The notes under the pieces are model-generated. The model did no database searches and was not told the DNA's origin. It saw nothing but the letters and a program-made list of their open reading frames with translations. Below are positions 1-7,471 of a stretch of DNA of 39,256 nt, piece after piece. The position numbers and the translations under genes are program-made. This DNA is from an uncultured bacterium. GTDB taxonomy: Bacteria > Bacteroidota > Bacteroidia > Bacteroidales > Bacteroidaceae. Position 1 is the first letter of the stretch, and every line of letters begins with the position of its first letter. Location: assembly GCA_945829425.1 (NCBI GenBank), contig CALZUQ010000024.1, forward strand, positions 1-39,256. Reading direction: 5' to 3'.

Positions 1-262
1 CTGCGGTACCAGAACACCGCTACAGGCGGTACCAAATCGCCGATATTATCAATTAGGAGGCATTTAGGACTCATATAAGACAAACAAGGCTCTTTTGCTC
101 GGCTCATGTTAATGACATTAAAACCGCCTTTCGACAGTATGCTTTTGTGGCATGTGTCTATTGATTCGGTATGCCTTTTGCAGAGCTGTCCAGTGTTTCA
201 GGTAATAAAAAAGTGTCTCGTGAAATAAGGAAAAGACAGTGTAAAAACGACAAATGTTACAG

Positions 263-377
263 ACGTACGTCCAAGCATTCTCTGCACGTACGTTCAAAGG
301 GTCTATGGACGTACGGCGTTAGGGTGTCGGGACGTACGTCCTAAGGGAGCTTGGACGTACGTCCATAGAACCTTTGA
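263..377. repeat. Array of five ACGTACGT palindromes, 23-bp period
   Basis: The 8-bp palindrome ACGTACGT starts at 263, 286, 332 and 355, and a one-mismatch copy (ACGTACGG) starts at 309. All five are spaced by exactly 23 bp. In the copies at 332 and 355 the palindrome widens to GGACGTACGTCC. The spacer between cores is only partly conserved (a weak AAGGG in the middle), so selection or copying has kept the core and the pitch. A decayed sixth unit may begin at 378. The form resembles an operator array or iterons. No recognisable partner gene lies within the window on its left side. Confidence 0.85.
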
Positions 378-397
378 ACGGTGGTGAACAGAAAATG

Positions 398-423
398 AAC
401 GAGACGTGTCTAAACACCTCGTT
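398..423. other. Bulged hairpin
   Basis: AACGAG (398-403) pairs with CTCGTT (418-423) and GTGT (406-409) with ACAC (414-417), leaving a two-base bulge at 404-405 and the loop CTAA. The flanks carry repeated GAACGGT words. There is no U-tract on either side, so it does not look like a terminator. Its function is unknown. Confidence 0.5.
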
Positions 424-567
424 TTCTGAACGGTTTTTGAACGGTAATGAACGCGAAGATAAAGGACTTACGGAAATTGAACGAAAATAATCGAGAATAA
501 TACGTGAATCAAAGAAATTCACAAAAAATTCACGGATAATTCACAGAAATTCGCGTTCAAAAAATTA

Positions 568-628
568 TCCACGGAAGACACAGATGAGACACATAAAAGA
601 AAGCCATGAACTCCGTGTGCTCCGTGGA
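568..628. repeat. Inverted repeat TCCACGGA / TCCGTGGA
   Basis: TCCACGGA at 568-575 and TCCGTGGA at 621-628 are perfect inverted copies around a 45-bp interior that itself contains ACAC and GTGT words. Similar CCACGGA/TCCGTGG pairs occur as dispersed intergenic repeats in several bacterial groups. That this is one of them is inference from memory. Confidence 0.5.
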
Positions 629-719
629 AAAAATAAAACGACAACTTAAACAACTTGGACAACCTTTATTAATAATAGTTATATGGTAAAGCGAATTAAT
701 AGAACAAACCATTACTAAT

Positions 720-755
720 AAGTGTCATAGAGACGCTGTGTCCAATATGACACTT
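720..755 (-). terminator. Hairpin terminator after the Rpn gene
   Basis: Positions 720-729 and 746-755 form a perfect 10-bp inverted repeat (AGTGTCATA core) that begins two bases after the stop codon of the Rpn gene. The U-run after it on the minus strand is weak. Confidence 0.55.
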
Positions 756-757
756 CT

Positions 758-1663
758 CTAAATATTCATAATGTCTTCTTCGCTCAATCCTGTAGCCTTT
801 TTAATGTCAGCGACACTTAATCCCATGGCTTTCAAACTGCGAGCTATAGATAATGCTTTTGCCAGTTCTCCTTCTGCACGACCTTCTGCACGACCTTCTG
901 CACGACCCTGCTCAAGACCTTCTAACTTTGCAGTATCAAGCACGTCGTTCTGCACCATGATGTCATCCATGTGGGCATCGTAGGCACGGCGGTCGGCATC
1001 GCTCATAGTCATGTATAGAAGCTTCTTGCGAGCCTCCTGTAAGCCAGGGGTGGAGGTGTCGTCCTTTATGTGGTTGTTCTTCAGGTAGTCTAACCACTCC
1101 TCTATCGGGGTCGTGGCAACCTTGTTGAATTCGTTCACGCGGATGATGAAGTATTCAGGGAATACGTTCTCAGGAGCCGTCATTCTTATTTCGTCAGCCT
1201 CCTTGGTGTTCACCACAAGATTGTCACCGGTATGGACACCTGTGAATACCATCTTGCCGTGGTAAAGGTAGTCGCTGCCCTTGCCAAGGTCGAAATACAG
1301 AATATTTAAGCAATAAACTCTACTCACGCCTTTGTAGTTGTTGACAAAACACTTTCTTTCTGCAAATAACCCATTCAATCCCGTTACCATTCTTCTGCGA
1401 TAGTATATCTCTCTTGTAACTCTTATTTCACAAACAACATGCTCATTGCAGGTATTTGAAGCTTTAAAAGTAATACGATATGCACCTATAGAGCTGTCTT
1501 CCTGGTTCCCCTCGCTCTCCAGCAGTTCGGTAATGACAATCTTCTCGCCGAGAAGCACCGTTACCAGTCCTTCCAGCACAGCGAAATTTGCCTTGTCGCG
1601 CAACATTCGCTTCACAGCCCAGTCAAATCGTATGTACTTGTTTTCTACCTGCATAAGATTCAT
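758..1663 (-). CDS. Rpn family PD-(D/E)XK nuclease/putative transposase, probably catalytically impaired
   Basis: The protein (301 aa from the chosen start) has the Bacteroidota Rpn/PD-(D/E)XK layout: an N-terminal YIRFDWAVKRMLRDKANF segment, a LLGEKI...ELLESEGNQ stretch, a nuclease core near residue 70-90, an ILYFDLGKGSDYLYHG motif, and a C-terminal tail with AEGR units repeated three times (a 12-bp DNA repeat) before an ALSIARSLKAMG helical end. Family members normally show an Asp in an R-V-D-I strand and E-(I/V)-Q in the next. Here these read RITF and EIR, so both the Asp and the Gln seem to be lost. The promoter at 1682-1712 would start RNA near 1675, downstream of the first in-frame ATG (1684). 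I therefore prefer the ATG at 1663; 1654 is also possible. Rpn proteins promote RecA-independent recombination in E. coli; the role here is inferred. Confidence 0.8.
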   Translation of the reverse strand: MNLMQVENKYIRFDWAVKRMLRDKANFAVLEGLVTVLLGEKIVITELLESEGNQEDSSIGAYRITFKASNTCNEHVVCEIRVTREIYYRRRMVTGLNGLFAERKCFVNNYKGVSRVYCLNILYFDLGKGSDYLYHGKMVFTGVHTGDNLVVNTKEADEIRMTAPENVFPEYFIIRVNEFNKVATTPIEEWLDYLKNNHIKDDTSTPGLQEARKKLLYMTMSDADRRAYDAHMDDIMVQNDVLDTAKLEGLEQGRAEGRAEGRAEGELAKALSIARSLKAMGLSVADIKKATGLSEEDIMNI

Positions 1664-1681
1664 GTCTTTTGTTTCCTTTTG

Positions 1682-1712
1682 CAAAAGTAGGAAATAAAAA
1701 TGAGAAATGCAA
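1682..1712 (-). promoter_or_regulatory. Bacteroidota promoter of the Rpn gene
   Basis: On the minus strand, TTG (1712-1710) and TACTTTTG (1689-1682) are separated by 20 bp, matching the TTG/TAnnTTTG form. It overlaps the first in-frame ATG of the Rpn gene, which argues for a later start codon. Confidence 0.65.
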
Positions 1713-1734
1713 GGAATTGGGAAATTTCTTTTTA

Positions 1735-1925
1735 GGTGGGTTCTATTAATTCGCTTTGTCAGATTTTGGGATTATTTTCGAGGATAAATTGTAAGTTGAA
1801 GAGGAAGCGTAGCGGGCTACGTGACCGATGAGACTTACGATTTAGACCGAAAAGAAACCAAAAGATGACAAAACGTCACCCTATTATTACAAACTTTTGG
1901 ACGGTGGGAATTATTAGAACACACC
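1735..1925. repeat. Foldback (MITE-like) palindromic element
   Basis: The ends 1735-1752 and 1908-1925 are inverted copies matching at 16 of 18 bases. Inside, 1752-1783 pairs imperfectly with 1849-1878, 1785-1796 pairs with 1833-1844 at 11 of 12 positions plus one G-U, and 1808-1813 pairs with 1816-1821 at the tip. About 30 bases on the right arm are unpaired. The left end coincides with the right inverted repeat of the Rpn unit, and all these ends carry TAGAACNNACC (700-710, 1735-1745 reverse, 1915-1925, and a further copy at 2160-2170). No protein is encoded. It looks like a non-autonomous repeat, possibly related to the Rpn unit. Confidence 0.6.
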
Positions 1926-1995
1926 TGTATCCATATAAAACATTTCACACTTTTAGGCGCAGCAGGCATATTGGCTTGGTATCATTAAAAATGCT

Positions 1996-2061
1996 CTAAA
2001 CATACATTGCCATTTATCTAAACATACATTGCCATTTATCTTTAGATACTTTGGCATTTAT
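1996..2061. repeat. 22-bp tandem repeat, three copies
   Basis: Units start at 1996, 2018 and 2040. The first two are identical (CTAAACATACATTGCCATTT plus AT). The third matches at about 17 of 22 positions, and a further partial unit (GACATAC) follows near 2064. The repeat lies in non-coding DNA between the foldback element and the end of rplS. Confidence 0.8.
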
Positions 2062-2184
2062 GTTGACATACTTTTTTGTGTTTCAACAACAAAAAAAAGC
2101 GTGCTTGCAAAGAAAAAGCAAACTGCACGATATGCAAAGAAACGCCTCAAGCTTATTTATAGAACACACCTTAATAGAATACGC

Positions 2185-2219
2185 ATAAAATAAAAGCCAA
2201 CAATCGGAAATTGCTGGCT
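2185..2219 (-). terminator. Rho-independent terminator of rplS
   Basis: On the minus strand, AGCCAGCAAT (2219-2210) pairs with ATTGTTGGCT (2204-2195) around a short loop and is followed by a T-rich run (TTTATTTTAT). It lies 20 bases past the rplS stop codon and should end transcription of rplS. Confidence 0.85.
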
Positions 2220-2239
2220 TATTATAAAGAAGAATAATT

Positions 2240-2599
2240 TTAGTCCTTAGAAACGGTGCGCTTCTCCTGAATGCGTGCCTTCTTACCTGTTAGGGCACGG
2301 AGGTAATACAACTTAGCGCGACGTACTTTACCACGCTTGTTAACCTCTATAGAGTCGATGTTCGGAGACTCAATTGGGAAGATACGCTCAACACCAACTG
2401 TTCCAGACATCTTACGAACAGTGAAACGCTTCTTGTCACCGTGACCGTTGATTTTTATTACGACACCACGGTAGAGCTGTATACGCTCTTTAGAACCCTC
2501 GATAATTTTGTAAGCGACAGTGATTGTATCACCTGACTTGAACTCAGGGAATTTCTTGCCGGTTGCAAATGCTTCTTCAGCAACTTTAATTAAATCCAT
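2240..2599 (-). CDS. rplS: 50S ribosomal protein L19 (bL19)
   Basis: This 119-aa protein is a clear full-length L19, found at the 30S-50S interface. It carries the family signatures [23 protein letters not shown] and [19 protein letters not shown] longer in-frame start exists at 2668, but homologues begin with [11 protein letters not shown], which places the start at 2599. The extra 23 residues would be a poor, hydrophobic extension. The gene is separated from rplQ by 282 bp with several inverted repeats. It ends in its own terminator, so it may be expressed partly independently. Confidence 0.95.
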   Translation of the reverse strand: MDLIKVAEEAFATGKKFPEFKSGDTITVAYKIIEGSKERIQLYRGVVIKINGHGDKKRFTVRKMSGTVGVERIFPIESPNIDSIEVNKRGKVRRAKLYYLRALTGKKARIQEKRTVSKD

Positions 2600-2881
2600 T
2601 TTGATTTCTATTAAATATTGTTTATCGGACAAACTCAACATAGCTAAGCACATGTACGTTCCTGCCATAGGTTGAGCCGAAAAGCTAAAATTGTTAGAAT
2701 GATAAGCATAAGGTTGGAACCATACTGACTACCACTCTTTATGAGTTAATTATTGCTTCTGTATTATACTCTTTTCATTAGTCAGTGACCCAGTATAGAC
2801 AACACTTTGAAAGTGATTAACACTTAGACATTATGCTGACGCCATTGTGAGCTAACAACAGAAGCAGAAGTTAGAATGAGA
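2600..2881 (-). promoter_or_regulatory. Structured leader between rplQ and rplS
   Basis: This 282-nt gap has no TAnnTTTG promoter on the minus strand but contains several inverted repeats: a 9-bp pair at 2754-2762 and 2858-2866 (TGCTTCTGT / ACAGAAGCA), an 8-bp pair at 2724-2731 and 2779-2786 (ACTGACTA / TAGTCAGT), and a small CACTTT-G-AAAGTG stem near 2802. They may form a folded leader or processing region for rplS mRNA. This reading is inference. Confidence 0.4.
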
Positions 2882-3373
2882 TTAAGCCTCCTTATCCTCT
2901 TCTGCTGGTGTCTCTGCTACAGCTTCTGTTGCAGGAGCCTCTGCAGCCTCAGAAGATGAAGACTTTCTGCTACGACGTGTCTTCTTGACAGCCTTAGGAG
3001 CTTTAGCCATGTTCTCATCAAAGTCAACGAGTTCGATGAAAGCTATAGGAGCAGCATCACCCTGACGTGTACCAAGCTTGATGATACGTGTGTAACCTCC
3101 AGGACGGTCAGCAACCTTAGGTGCGATGACTTTGAAGAGTTCTGTCACAGCGTATTTGTTCTGAAGGTAGCTGAATACGACACGACGAGAGTTCGTTGTA
3201 TCTTCCTTAGAACGGGTGATGAGAGGCTCAGCGTATTTCTTGAGCTCTTTTGCCTTTGCAAGAGTCGTAGTGATTCTTTTGTGCATGATCAAAGACACTG
3301 CCATGTTTGCAAGCATTGCCTTACGATGAGATGCAGTACGACCCAGATGGTTAAATTTCTTATTGTGTCTCAT
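2882..3373 (-). CDS. rplQ: 50S ribosomal protein L17 (bL17)
   Basis: Residues 1-120 match L17, a protein near the peptide exit tunnel ([21 protein letters not shown] start, [23 protein letters not shown] end). At 163 aa it is longer than typical L17 (about 120-127 aa). The extra 40 residues form a low-complexity tail, first basic ([12 protein letters not shown]) then rich in Ala and Glu. It lies 35 bp downstream of rpoA and closes the alpha-operon part of the cluster. Confidence 0.96.
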   Translation of the reverse strand: MRHNKKFNHLGRTASHRKAMLANMAVSLIMHKRITTTLAKAKELKKYAEPLITRSKEDTTNSRRVVFSYLQNKYAVTELFKVIAPKVADRPGGYTRIIKLGTRQGDAAPIAFIELVDFDENMAKAPKAVKKTRRSRKSSSSEAAEAPATEAVAETPAEEDKEA

Positions 3374-3408
3374 TTGTTTTTACTTGTTAATATTAACCAG
3401 AAAGATTA

Positions 3409-4401
3409 TTAGTCCTGGTTAAGTTTATATTTTGAAATATCAGTTCCAAACGAAAGATTCAGACTCTCGAGCAAATCATCAAGCTCTGAAAGCGATTTCT
3501 TGCCGAAGTTACGGAACTTAAGGAGATCGGTCTTGTTGTACTGAACAAGGTCGCCAAGCGTTTCAACATCAGCAGCCTTGAGACAGTTGAGAGCACGAAC
3601 AGAAAGGTTCATGTCTACAAGACGTGTCTTCAAAAGCTGGCGCATGTGTAGAACTTCCTCATCAAACTCCTCGTTACCCTCAAGGTCAGGGTTCTCGAGG
3701 GTGATCTTCTCGTCGGAGAAGAGCATGAAATGATGAATAAGAATCTTTGCTGCTTCCTTAAGAGCATCCTTCGGTGTTATGGAACCGTCCGTAGATACTT
3801 CTATCACGAGCTTGTCGTAGTCAGTCTTCTGCTCTACACGATACGGCTCAACAGAATAACGTACGTTACGGATAGGGGTGTAGATTGAATCGATTGGTAG
3901 TACGTTGACGTCAGTACAGAATTCCCTGTTCTCATCAGCCGGAACATATCCACGTCCCTTATTGATAGAGATTTCAATCTGCATTGATGCTTTTGTGTCT
4001 AAATGACAAATCACCAAATCGGGATTTAACACTTCAAATCCAGTCAGATACTTGTCAATATCACCTGCCTTGAACTCAGTAGTATTCTCAACAGTGATGC
4101 TGACCTTCTCATTCTCGAATTCATCTACTACTTGTCTGAATCTCACTTGTTTGAGATTGAGTATAATGTTGGTGACATCCTCTTTGACACCCGGAACAGA
4201 AGAGAACTCATGTTCCACACCATCAATCTTGATAGTGTTGATAGCAAAGCCATCAAGCGATGAAAGAAGAATGCGGCGCAAGGCGTTACCTACGGTAACA
4301 CCGAAGCCCGGCTCGAGAGGTCGGAACTCAAACTTTCCAACCTTGTCGTTAGCCTCCAGCATTACGACTTTGTCAGGTTTTTGAAATGCTAATATCGCCA
4401 T
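3409..4401 (-). CDS. rpoA: DNA-directed RNA polymerase subunit alpha
   Basis: The 330-aa protein is the alpha subunit that starts RNA polymerase assembly. The N-terminal dimerisation domain shows [23 protein letters not shown]. An acidic linker ([13 protein letters not shown]) joins it to the C-terminal helix-hairpin-helix domain ([20 protein letters not shown]...[14 protein letters not shown]), which contacts UP elements and activators. It follows rpsD by 11 bp, as usual in the alpha operon. Confidence 0.98.
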   Translation of the reverse strand: MAILAFQKPDKVVMLEANDKVGKFEFRPLEPGFGVTVGNALRRILLSSLDGFAINTIKIDGVEHEFSSVPGVKEDVTNIILNLKQVRFRQVVDEFENEKVSITVENTTEFKAGDIDKYLTGFEVLNPDLVICHLDTKASMQIEISINKGRGYVPADENREFCTDVNVLPIDSIYTPIRNVRYSVEPYRVEQKTDYDKLVIEVSTDGSITPKDALKEAAKILIHHFMLFSDEKITLENPDLEGNEEFDEEVLHMRQLLKTRLVDMNLSVRALNCLKAADVETLGDLVQYNKTDLLKFRNFGKKSLSELDDLLESLNLSFGTDISKYKLNQD

Positions 4402-4412
4402 TAATTTAATGA

Positions 4413-5018
4413 TTATTTAGAGTACAACTCAACGATTAACTGCTCCTTGATATTCTCAGGTATATCTGCACGCTCTGGCTTGTGGAGGAACTTGCCGGAC
4501 TTTGTCTGTGCGTCCCATTCGATCCATGGGAACTGGCTGTGGTTTCTTCCAGCGAGAGAAGCCTCAATAACCTCAAGAGACTTTGACTTCTCACGTACTC
4601 CTATAACCTGTCCAGGTTTTACAGAGTATGACGGAATGTTTACTACTGAACCATCAACGACAATGTGTCTGTGACCAACGAGCTGACGAGCTGCGCGACG
4701 AGTAGGAGCAATGCCAAGACGGTACACTACGTTGTCGAGACGGCTTTCGAGGAGCTGAAGAAGCACCTCACCTGTAATACCGTTTGCCTTGGCAGCCTTC
4801 TCAAAGAGATTACGGAACTGGCGCTCTAAAACGCCGTATGTATACTTAGCCTTTTGCTTCTCTGCCAACATGACACCATACTCAGACATCTTGCGACGAC
4901 GGTTAGCGCCATGCTGTCCAGGAGCGAAGTTTCTCTTGGACAAAACTTTTTCTGAACCGAGGATGGCTTCGCCAAAACGACGGTCAATTCTTGATTTCGG
5001 ACCTGTATATCTAGCCAT
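4413..5018 (-). CDS. rpsD: 30S ribosomal protein S4 (uS4)
   Basis: This is a full-length S4 of 201 aa, a primary 16S rRNA binder that nucleates 30S assembly. It shows [17 protein letters not shown] and an S4 RNA-binding domain ([30 protein letters not shown]). The N-terminal zinc-binding cysteines found in some S4 proteins are missing, so this is the zinc-free form. In other bacteria S4 represses the alpha operon; no such site was identified here. Confidence 0.97.
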   Translation of the reverse strand: MARYTGPKSRIDRRFGEAILGSEKVLSKRNFAPGQHGANRRRKMSEYGVMLAEKQKAKYTYGVLERQFRNLFEKAAKANGITGEVLLQLLESRLDNVVYRLGIAPTRRAARQLVGHRHIVVDGSVVNIPSYSVKPGQVIGVREKSKSLEVIEASLAGRNHSQFPWIEWDAQTKSGKFLHKPERADIPENIKEQLIVELYSK

Positions 5019-5075
5019 TTGCTATAAAAAAAATAATTAAGATTAAGTGTTATTGTTTTTCTCTTTGAGAGAGTA

Positions 5076-5462
5076 TTATACACGACGACGCTTAGGAGGA
5101 CGGCATCCGTTGTGTGGAAGTGGTGTTACGTCAACAATCTCAGTAACGCTGATACCACAAGAGTGACATGCACGGATTGCAGACTCACGTCCGTTACCCG
5201 GTCCTTTTACGAAAGCTTTTACCTTGCGAAGACCAAGATCGTAAGCTACCTTAGCGCAATCCTCAGCAGCCATCTGAGCAGCATACGGAGTATTCTTCTT
5301 GGAACCACGGAAACCCATCTTACCTGCTGAAGACCAAGAAATCACCTGGCCTTCTGAGTTAGCAAGTGAAACGATGATATTGTTGAAAGAGCTATGTACG
5401 TGAAGCTGACCTACAGCGTCAATGCGCACATTTCTTTTCTTTGCTGTTGTTTTCTTTGCCAT
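5076..5462 (-). CDS. rpsK: 30S ribosomal protein S11 (uS11)
   Basis: The 128-aa protein has the S11 core that shapes the mRNA exit platform ([21 protein letters not shown], then [20 protein letters not shown]) and the conserved C-terminus [18 protein letters not shown]. It lies between rpsM and rpsD, in the standard alpha-operon order. Confidence 0.98.
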   Translation of the reverse strand: MAKKTTAKKRNVRIDAVGQLHVHSSFNNIIVSLANSEGQVISWSSAGKMGFRGSKKNTPYAAQMAAEDCAKVAYDLGLRKVKAFVKGPGNGRESAIRACHSCGISVTEIVDVTPLPHNGCRPPKRRRV

Positions 5463-5569
5463 GACTTATATTACTTTATGAAAAGTTCTTGTAATTCAAA
5501 ATCTCGAATAGAGAAAGAATTAACAAATCATTCTATTTTCTAATTCTTTATTCTTATTCGTCATTCTAA

Positions 5570-5950
5570 TTACTTCGTGGCTTTCTTCTTATTAGCAACA
5601 GTCTTTTTCTTACCCTTACGAGTACGAGCATTATTCTTTGTGCTCTGACCGCGAACCGGAAGACCGTTACGATGACGTACACCACGATAGCAACCAATAT
5701 CCATCAGTCGCTTAATATTCAACTGGATCTCTGAACGGAGATCACCTTCTACCTTGAATTCAGCGCCGATTATTTCACGGATTTTAGCTGCCTGGTCATC
5801 GCTCCACTCGTTTACCTTGAGGTCGCGGTTAACACCTGCTTTATCCAATATCTTTGCTGAACTACTTCGACCGATACCATAGATATAGGTCAATGCGATT
5901 TCGCCACGCTTGTTCTGGGGCAAATCTACTCCAACAATTCTTATTGCCAT
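5570..5950 (-). CDS. rpsM: 30S ribosomal protein S13 (uS13)
   Basis: S13 (126 aa) contacts the P-site tRNA and bridges to the 50S subunit. The start [20 protein letters not shown], the helix-two-turn-helix core and the motif [23 protein letters not shown] are all present, followed by a Lys-rich tail. A possible internal promoter lies at 6009-6016, upstream of this gene and downstream of rpmJ. Confidence 0.98.
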   Translation of the reverse strand: MAIRIVGVDLPQNKRGEIALTYIYGIGRSSSAKILDKAGVNRDLKVNEWSDDQAAKIREIIGAEFKVEGDLRSEIQLNIKRLMDIGCYRGVRHRNGLPVRGQSTKNNARTRKGKKKTVANKKKATK

Positions 5951-6008
5951 TTGTTAAAAAATAATGTGAATTTGTTACATATTAATACTTACCGAAAATT
6001 CGGAGTTG

Positions 6009-6016
6009 CAAAGGTA
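6009..6016 (-). promoter_or_regulatory. Possible internal promoter (-7 element) before rpsM
   Basis: TACCTTTG on the minus strand, followed by GCA, is a perfect TAnnTTTG element 58 bp upstream of rpsM. No TTG is found at the right distance upstream, so this is a partial match. If active, it would drive rpsM-rpsK-rpsD-rpoA-rplQ separately from the upstream genes. Confidence 0.4.
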
Positions 6017-6079
6017 CTGCAATTTTCTGAATTATCGGTAAGAATTAACTTTTAATCCAAATGTTTCAGATTTTTTATA

Positions 6080-6196
6080 TTATCCCTGACGAGTCTTAAA
6101 CTTAGGGTTCTTCTTGTTTATAAGAAACAGACGACCCTTGCGACGTACTATCTTGCAGTCAGGAGTACGCTTCTTGAGAGATGCTCTTGTCTTCAT
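6080..6196 (-). CDS. rpmJ: 50S ribosomal protein L36 (bL36)
   Basis: This 38-aa frame reads [19 protein letters not shown], then [19 protein letters not shown], an unmistakable L36. Only one of the zinc-ligand cysteines of the classic form remains (Cys14), so it belongs to the zinc-independent type. It sits between infA and rpsM, as expected. The 244-bp gap to infA holds no gene or clear signal that I can see. Confidence 0.95.
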   Translation of the reverse strand: MKTRASLKKRTPDCKIVRRKGRLFLINKKNPKFKTRQG

Positions 6197-6440
6197 AATC
6201 GTTATAGATTGAGTTTCCTTGAGGTTATTATTATGTGGGTAAATATCTTATTGGATGTTTTTTCTGTCATACGAAAAGAATTGAAAAGTCTAAAGTACGT
6301 ATTTCTTCATTGACTGTCTATTCGCAGAGAACAACATTCAACATATTATATTTTTGAAACCCACCTTATATCGAGAATATTAACAGTCTATTTCTGTACA
6401 GGAATTTAGAACTCGCCTAACCTTCCATGCACTGCGAAGA

Positions 6441-6659
6441 CTATTTATATCTAAATACTATTCTACCTTTTGTAAGGTCGTATGGACTCATCTCAATCTT
6501 CACCTTGTCTCCAGGGAGAATCTTGATATAGTGCATACGCATCTTACCAGAGATATGAGCTGTAATAGGACAACCGTTTTCGAGTTCTACACGAAACATT
6601 GCGTTAGATAGAGCCTCTACGATTGTACCGTCTTGTTCTATTGCTGACTGTTTTGCCAT
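6441..6659 (-). CDS. infA: Translation initiation factor IF-1
   Basis: The 72-aa protein is an S1-like OB-fold domain of standard IF-1 length. It shows [26 protein letters not shown] and [35 protein letters not shown]-1 occupies the ribosomal A site and assists IF-2 and IF-3 during initiation. Its ATG lies two bases after the map stop codon, which suggests translational coupling. Confidence 0.98.
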   Translation of the reverse strand: MAKQSAIEQDGTIVEALSNAMFRVELENGCPITAHISGKMRMHYIKILPGDKVKIEMSPYDLTKGRIVFRYK

Positions 6660-6661
6660 AA

Positions 6662-7462
6662 TCAGTATTTGTCTCCTTCTTGTTTTTCTATATCGTGAAA
6701 TGATGATAATATCTCAGACTTTCCGTGACGTATCACAATGGTATGCTCAAAATGTGCCGCAGGCTTTCTGTCAAGAGTTATGATGCTCCATTTATCCGGC
6801 ATGAGTCCGATTTCCCTTTTACCCATGGTTATCATAGGTTCTATGGCGATGCACATACCTTCACAGAGTTGGACACCCGTCTTCGCCTTTCCATAATTAG
6901 GTACAGAAGGTTCTTCGTGCATGTCCTTGCCTATACCATGTCCGGTAAGTTCTCTGACAACTCCATAACCTTGCGCCTCACAGTGAGACTGTACAGTATG
7001 GGAGATGTCCCCTACCCTTTTTCCTGCAACTGCGACATCTATAGCTTTATATAATGACTCCTTTGTTGTTCTGAGCAATTTAAGTTTTTCATCGCTTACT
7101 TCTCCGACACAAAAAGTGTAGGCGGAGTCACCACAAAAGCCATTAAGCTGCGTGCCACAGTCAATGGAGATAATATCTCCTTCTTTCAAAACCTGTCGTT
7201 CGGATGGTATTCCATGAACGACACATTCGTTGACTGAGGTACATATAGAAGCGGGAAAGGGGTTGCCGTAAGGATTAGGAAATCCTTTGAATGTCGGCAC
7301 AGCACCATGGTCTCTGATAAACTCTTCAGCAATTCTGTCGAGCTGGAGAGTCGTCACTCCCGGTTTGATATATCTGTATAACTCAGCGAGGGCTTTACCA
7401 ACAAGTTGGTTAGCCTCTCGCATGAGTGATATCTCTTCCTCGGTCTTGAGAAAAACCTTCAT
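6662..7462 (-). CDS. map: Methionine aminopeptidase, type I
   Basis: The enzyme (266 aa) removes the initiator methionine from nascent proteins. All five metal ligands of the pita-bread fold are visible: Asp101 and Asp112 ([18 protein letters not shown]), His175 (ELTGHGIG), Glu208 (IAIEPMI) and Glu239 (FEHTIVI). It has no N-terminal SH3 or zinc-finger extension, so it is type Ia. It lies between secY and infA; adk, found here in many other bacteria, is absent. Confidence 0.97.
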   Translation of the reverse strand: MKVFLKTEEEISLMREANQLVGKALAELYRYIKPGVTTLQLDRIAEEFIRDHGAVPTFKGFPNPYGNPFPASICTSVNECVVHGIPSERQVLKEGDIISIDCGTQLNGFCGDSAYTFCVGEVSDEKLKLLRTTKESLYKAIDVAVAGKRVGDISHTVQSHCEAQGYGVVRELTGHGIGKDMHEEPSVPNYGKAKTGVQLCEGMCIAIEPMITMGKREIGLMPDKWSIITLDRKPAAHFEHTIVIRHGKSEILSSFHDIEKQEGDKY

Positions 7463-7471
7463 TTCTTACGA

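Larger units (their letters stand above)
1..687. other. Repeat-rich non-coding region
   Basis: I see no credible gene here. Short open frames on either strand have no recognisable composition and cross repeats. The region holds an 8-bp direct repeat GCGGTACC at 3-10 and 26-33 (again 23 bp apart), the 23-bp palindrome array at 263-377, a bulged hairpin at 398-423, several GAACGGT words between 376 and 453, a cluster of ATTCAC words at about 517-547, and an inverted repeat at 568-628. The gene to the left, outside the window, is unknown. Confidence 0.6.
688..1757. mobile_element. Putative element: Rpn gene flanked by 18-bp perfect inverted repeats
   Basis: The 18 bases at 688-705 are repeated exactly in inverse orientation at 1740-1757. 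Pairing continues inward with two mismatches (ACC at 708-710 against GGT at 1735-1737). Between them lie one gene (758-1663, minus), its promoter and its terminator, so the unit is self-contained at about 1070 bp. Rpn-family proteins are annotated as both recombination-promoting nucleases and putative transposases. I could not find a convincing target-site duplication next to the repeats, so calling it mobile is inference. The right-hand repeat is also one end of a foldback element (1735-1925). Confidence 0.45.
1926..2239. other. Non-coding gap before rplS end
   Basis: This stretch contains the 22-bp tandem repeat at 1996-2061, a solo TAGAACACACC word at 2160-2170 that matches the foldback ends, and the rplS terminator at 2185-2219. 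I see no gene. Confidence 0.6.

Noticed and set aside
263..377. CRISPR array
   Set aside because: The conserved part is only 8-12 bp with 11-15 bp between cores, far too short for repeat and spacer.
319..522. 67-aa minus-strand open frame across the 23-bp array
   Set aside because: It is made of the repeat cores and has no protein-like composition or promoter.
771..983. Plus-strand frame with repeated SARPSARPSARP
   Set aside because: It is the antisense reading of the AEGR repeat of the Rpn gene.
2600..2668. N-terminal extension of L19
   Set aside because: Homologues start at [11 protein letters not shown]; the extra residues are not L19-like.
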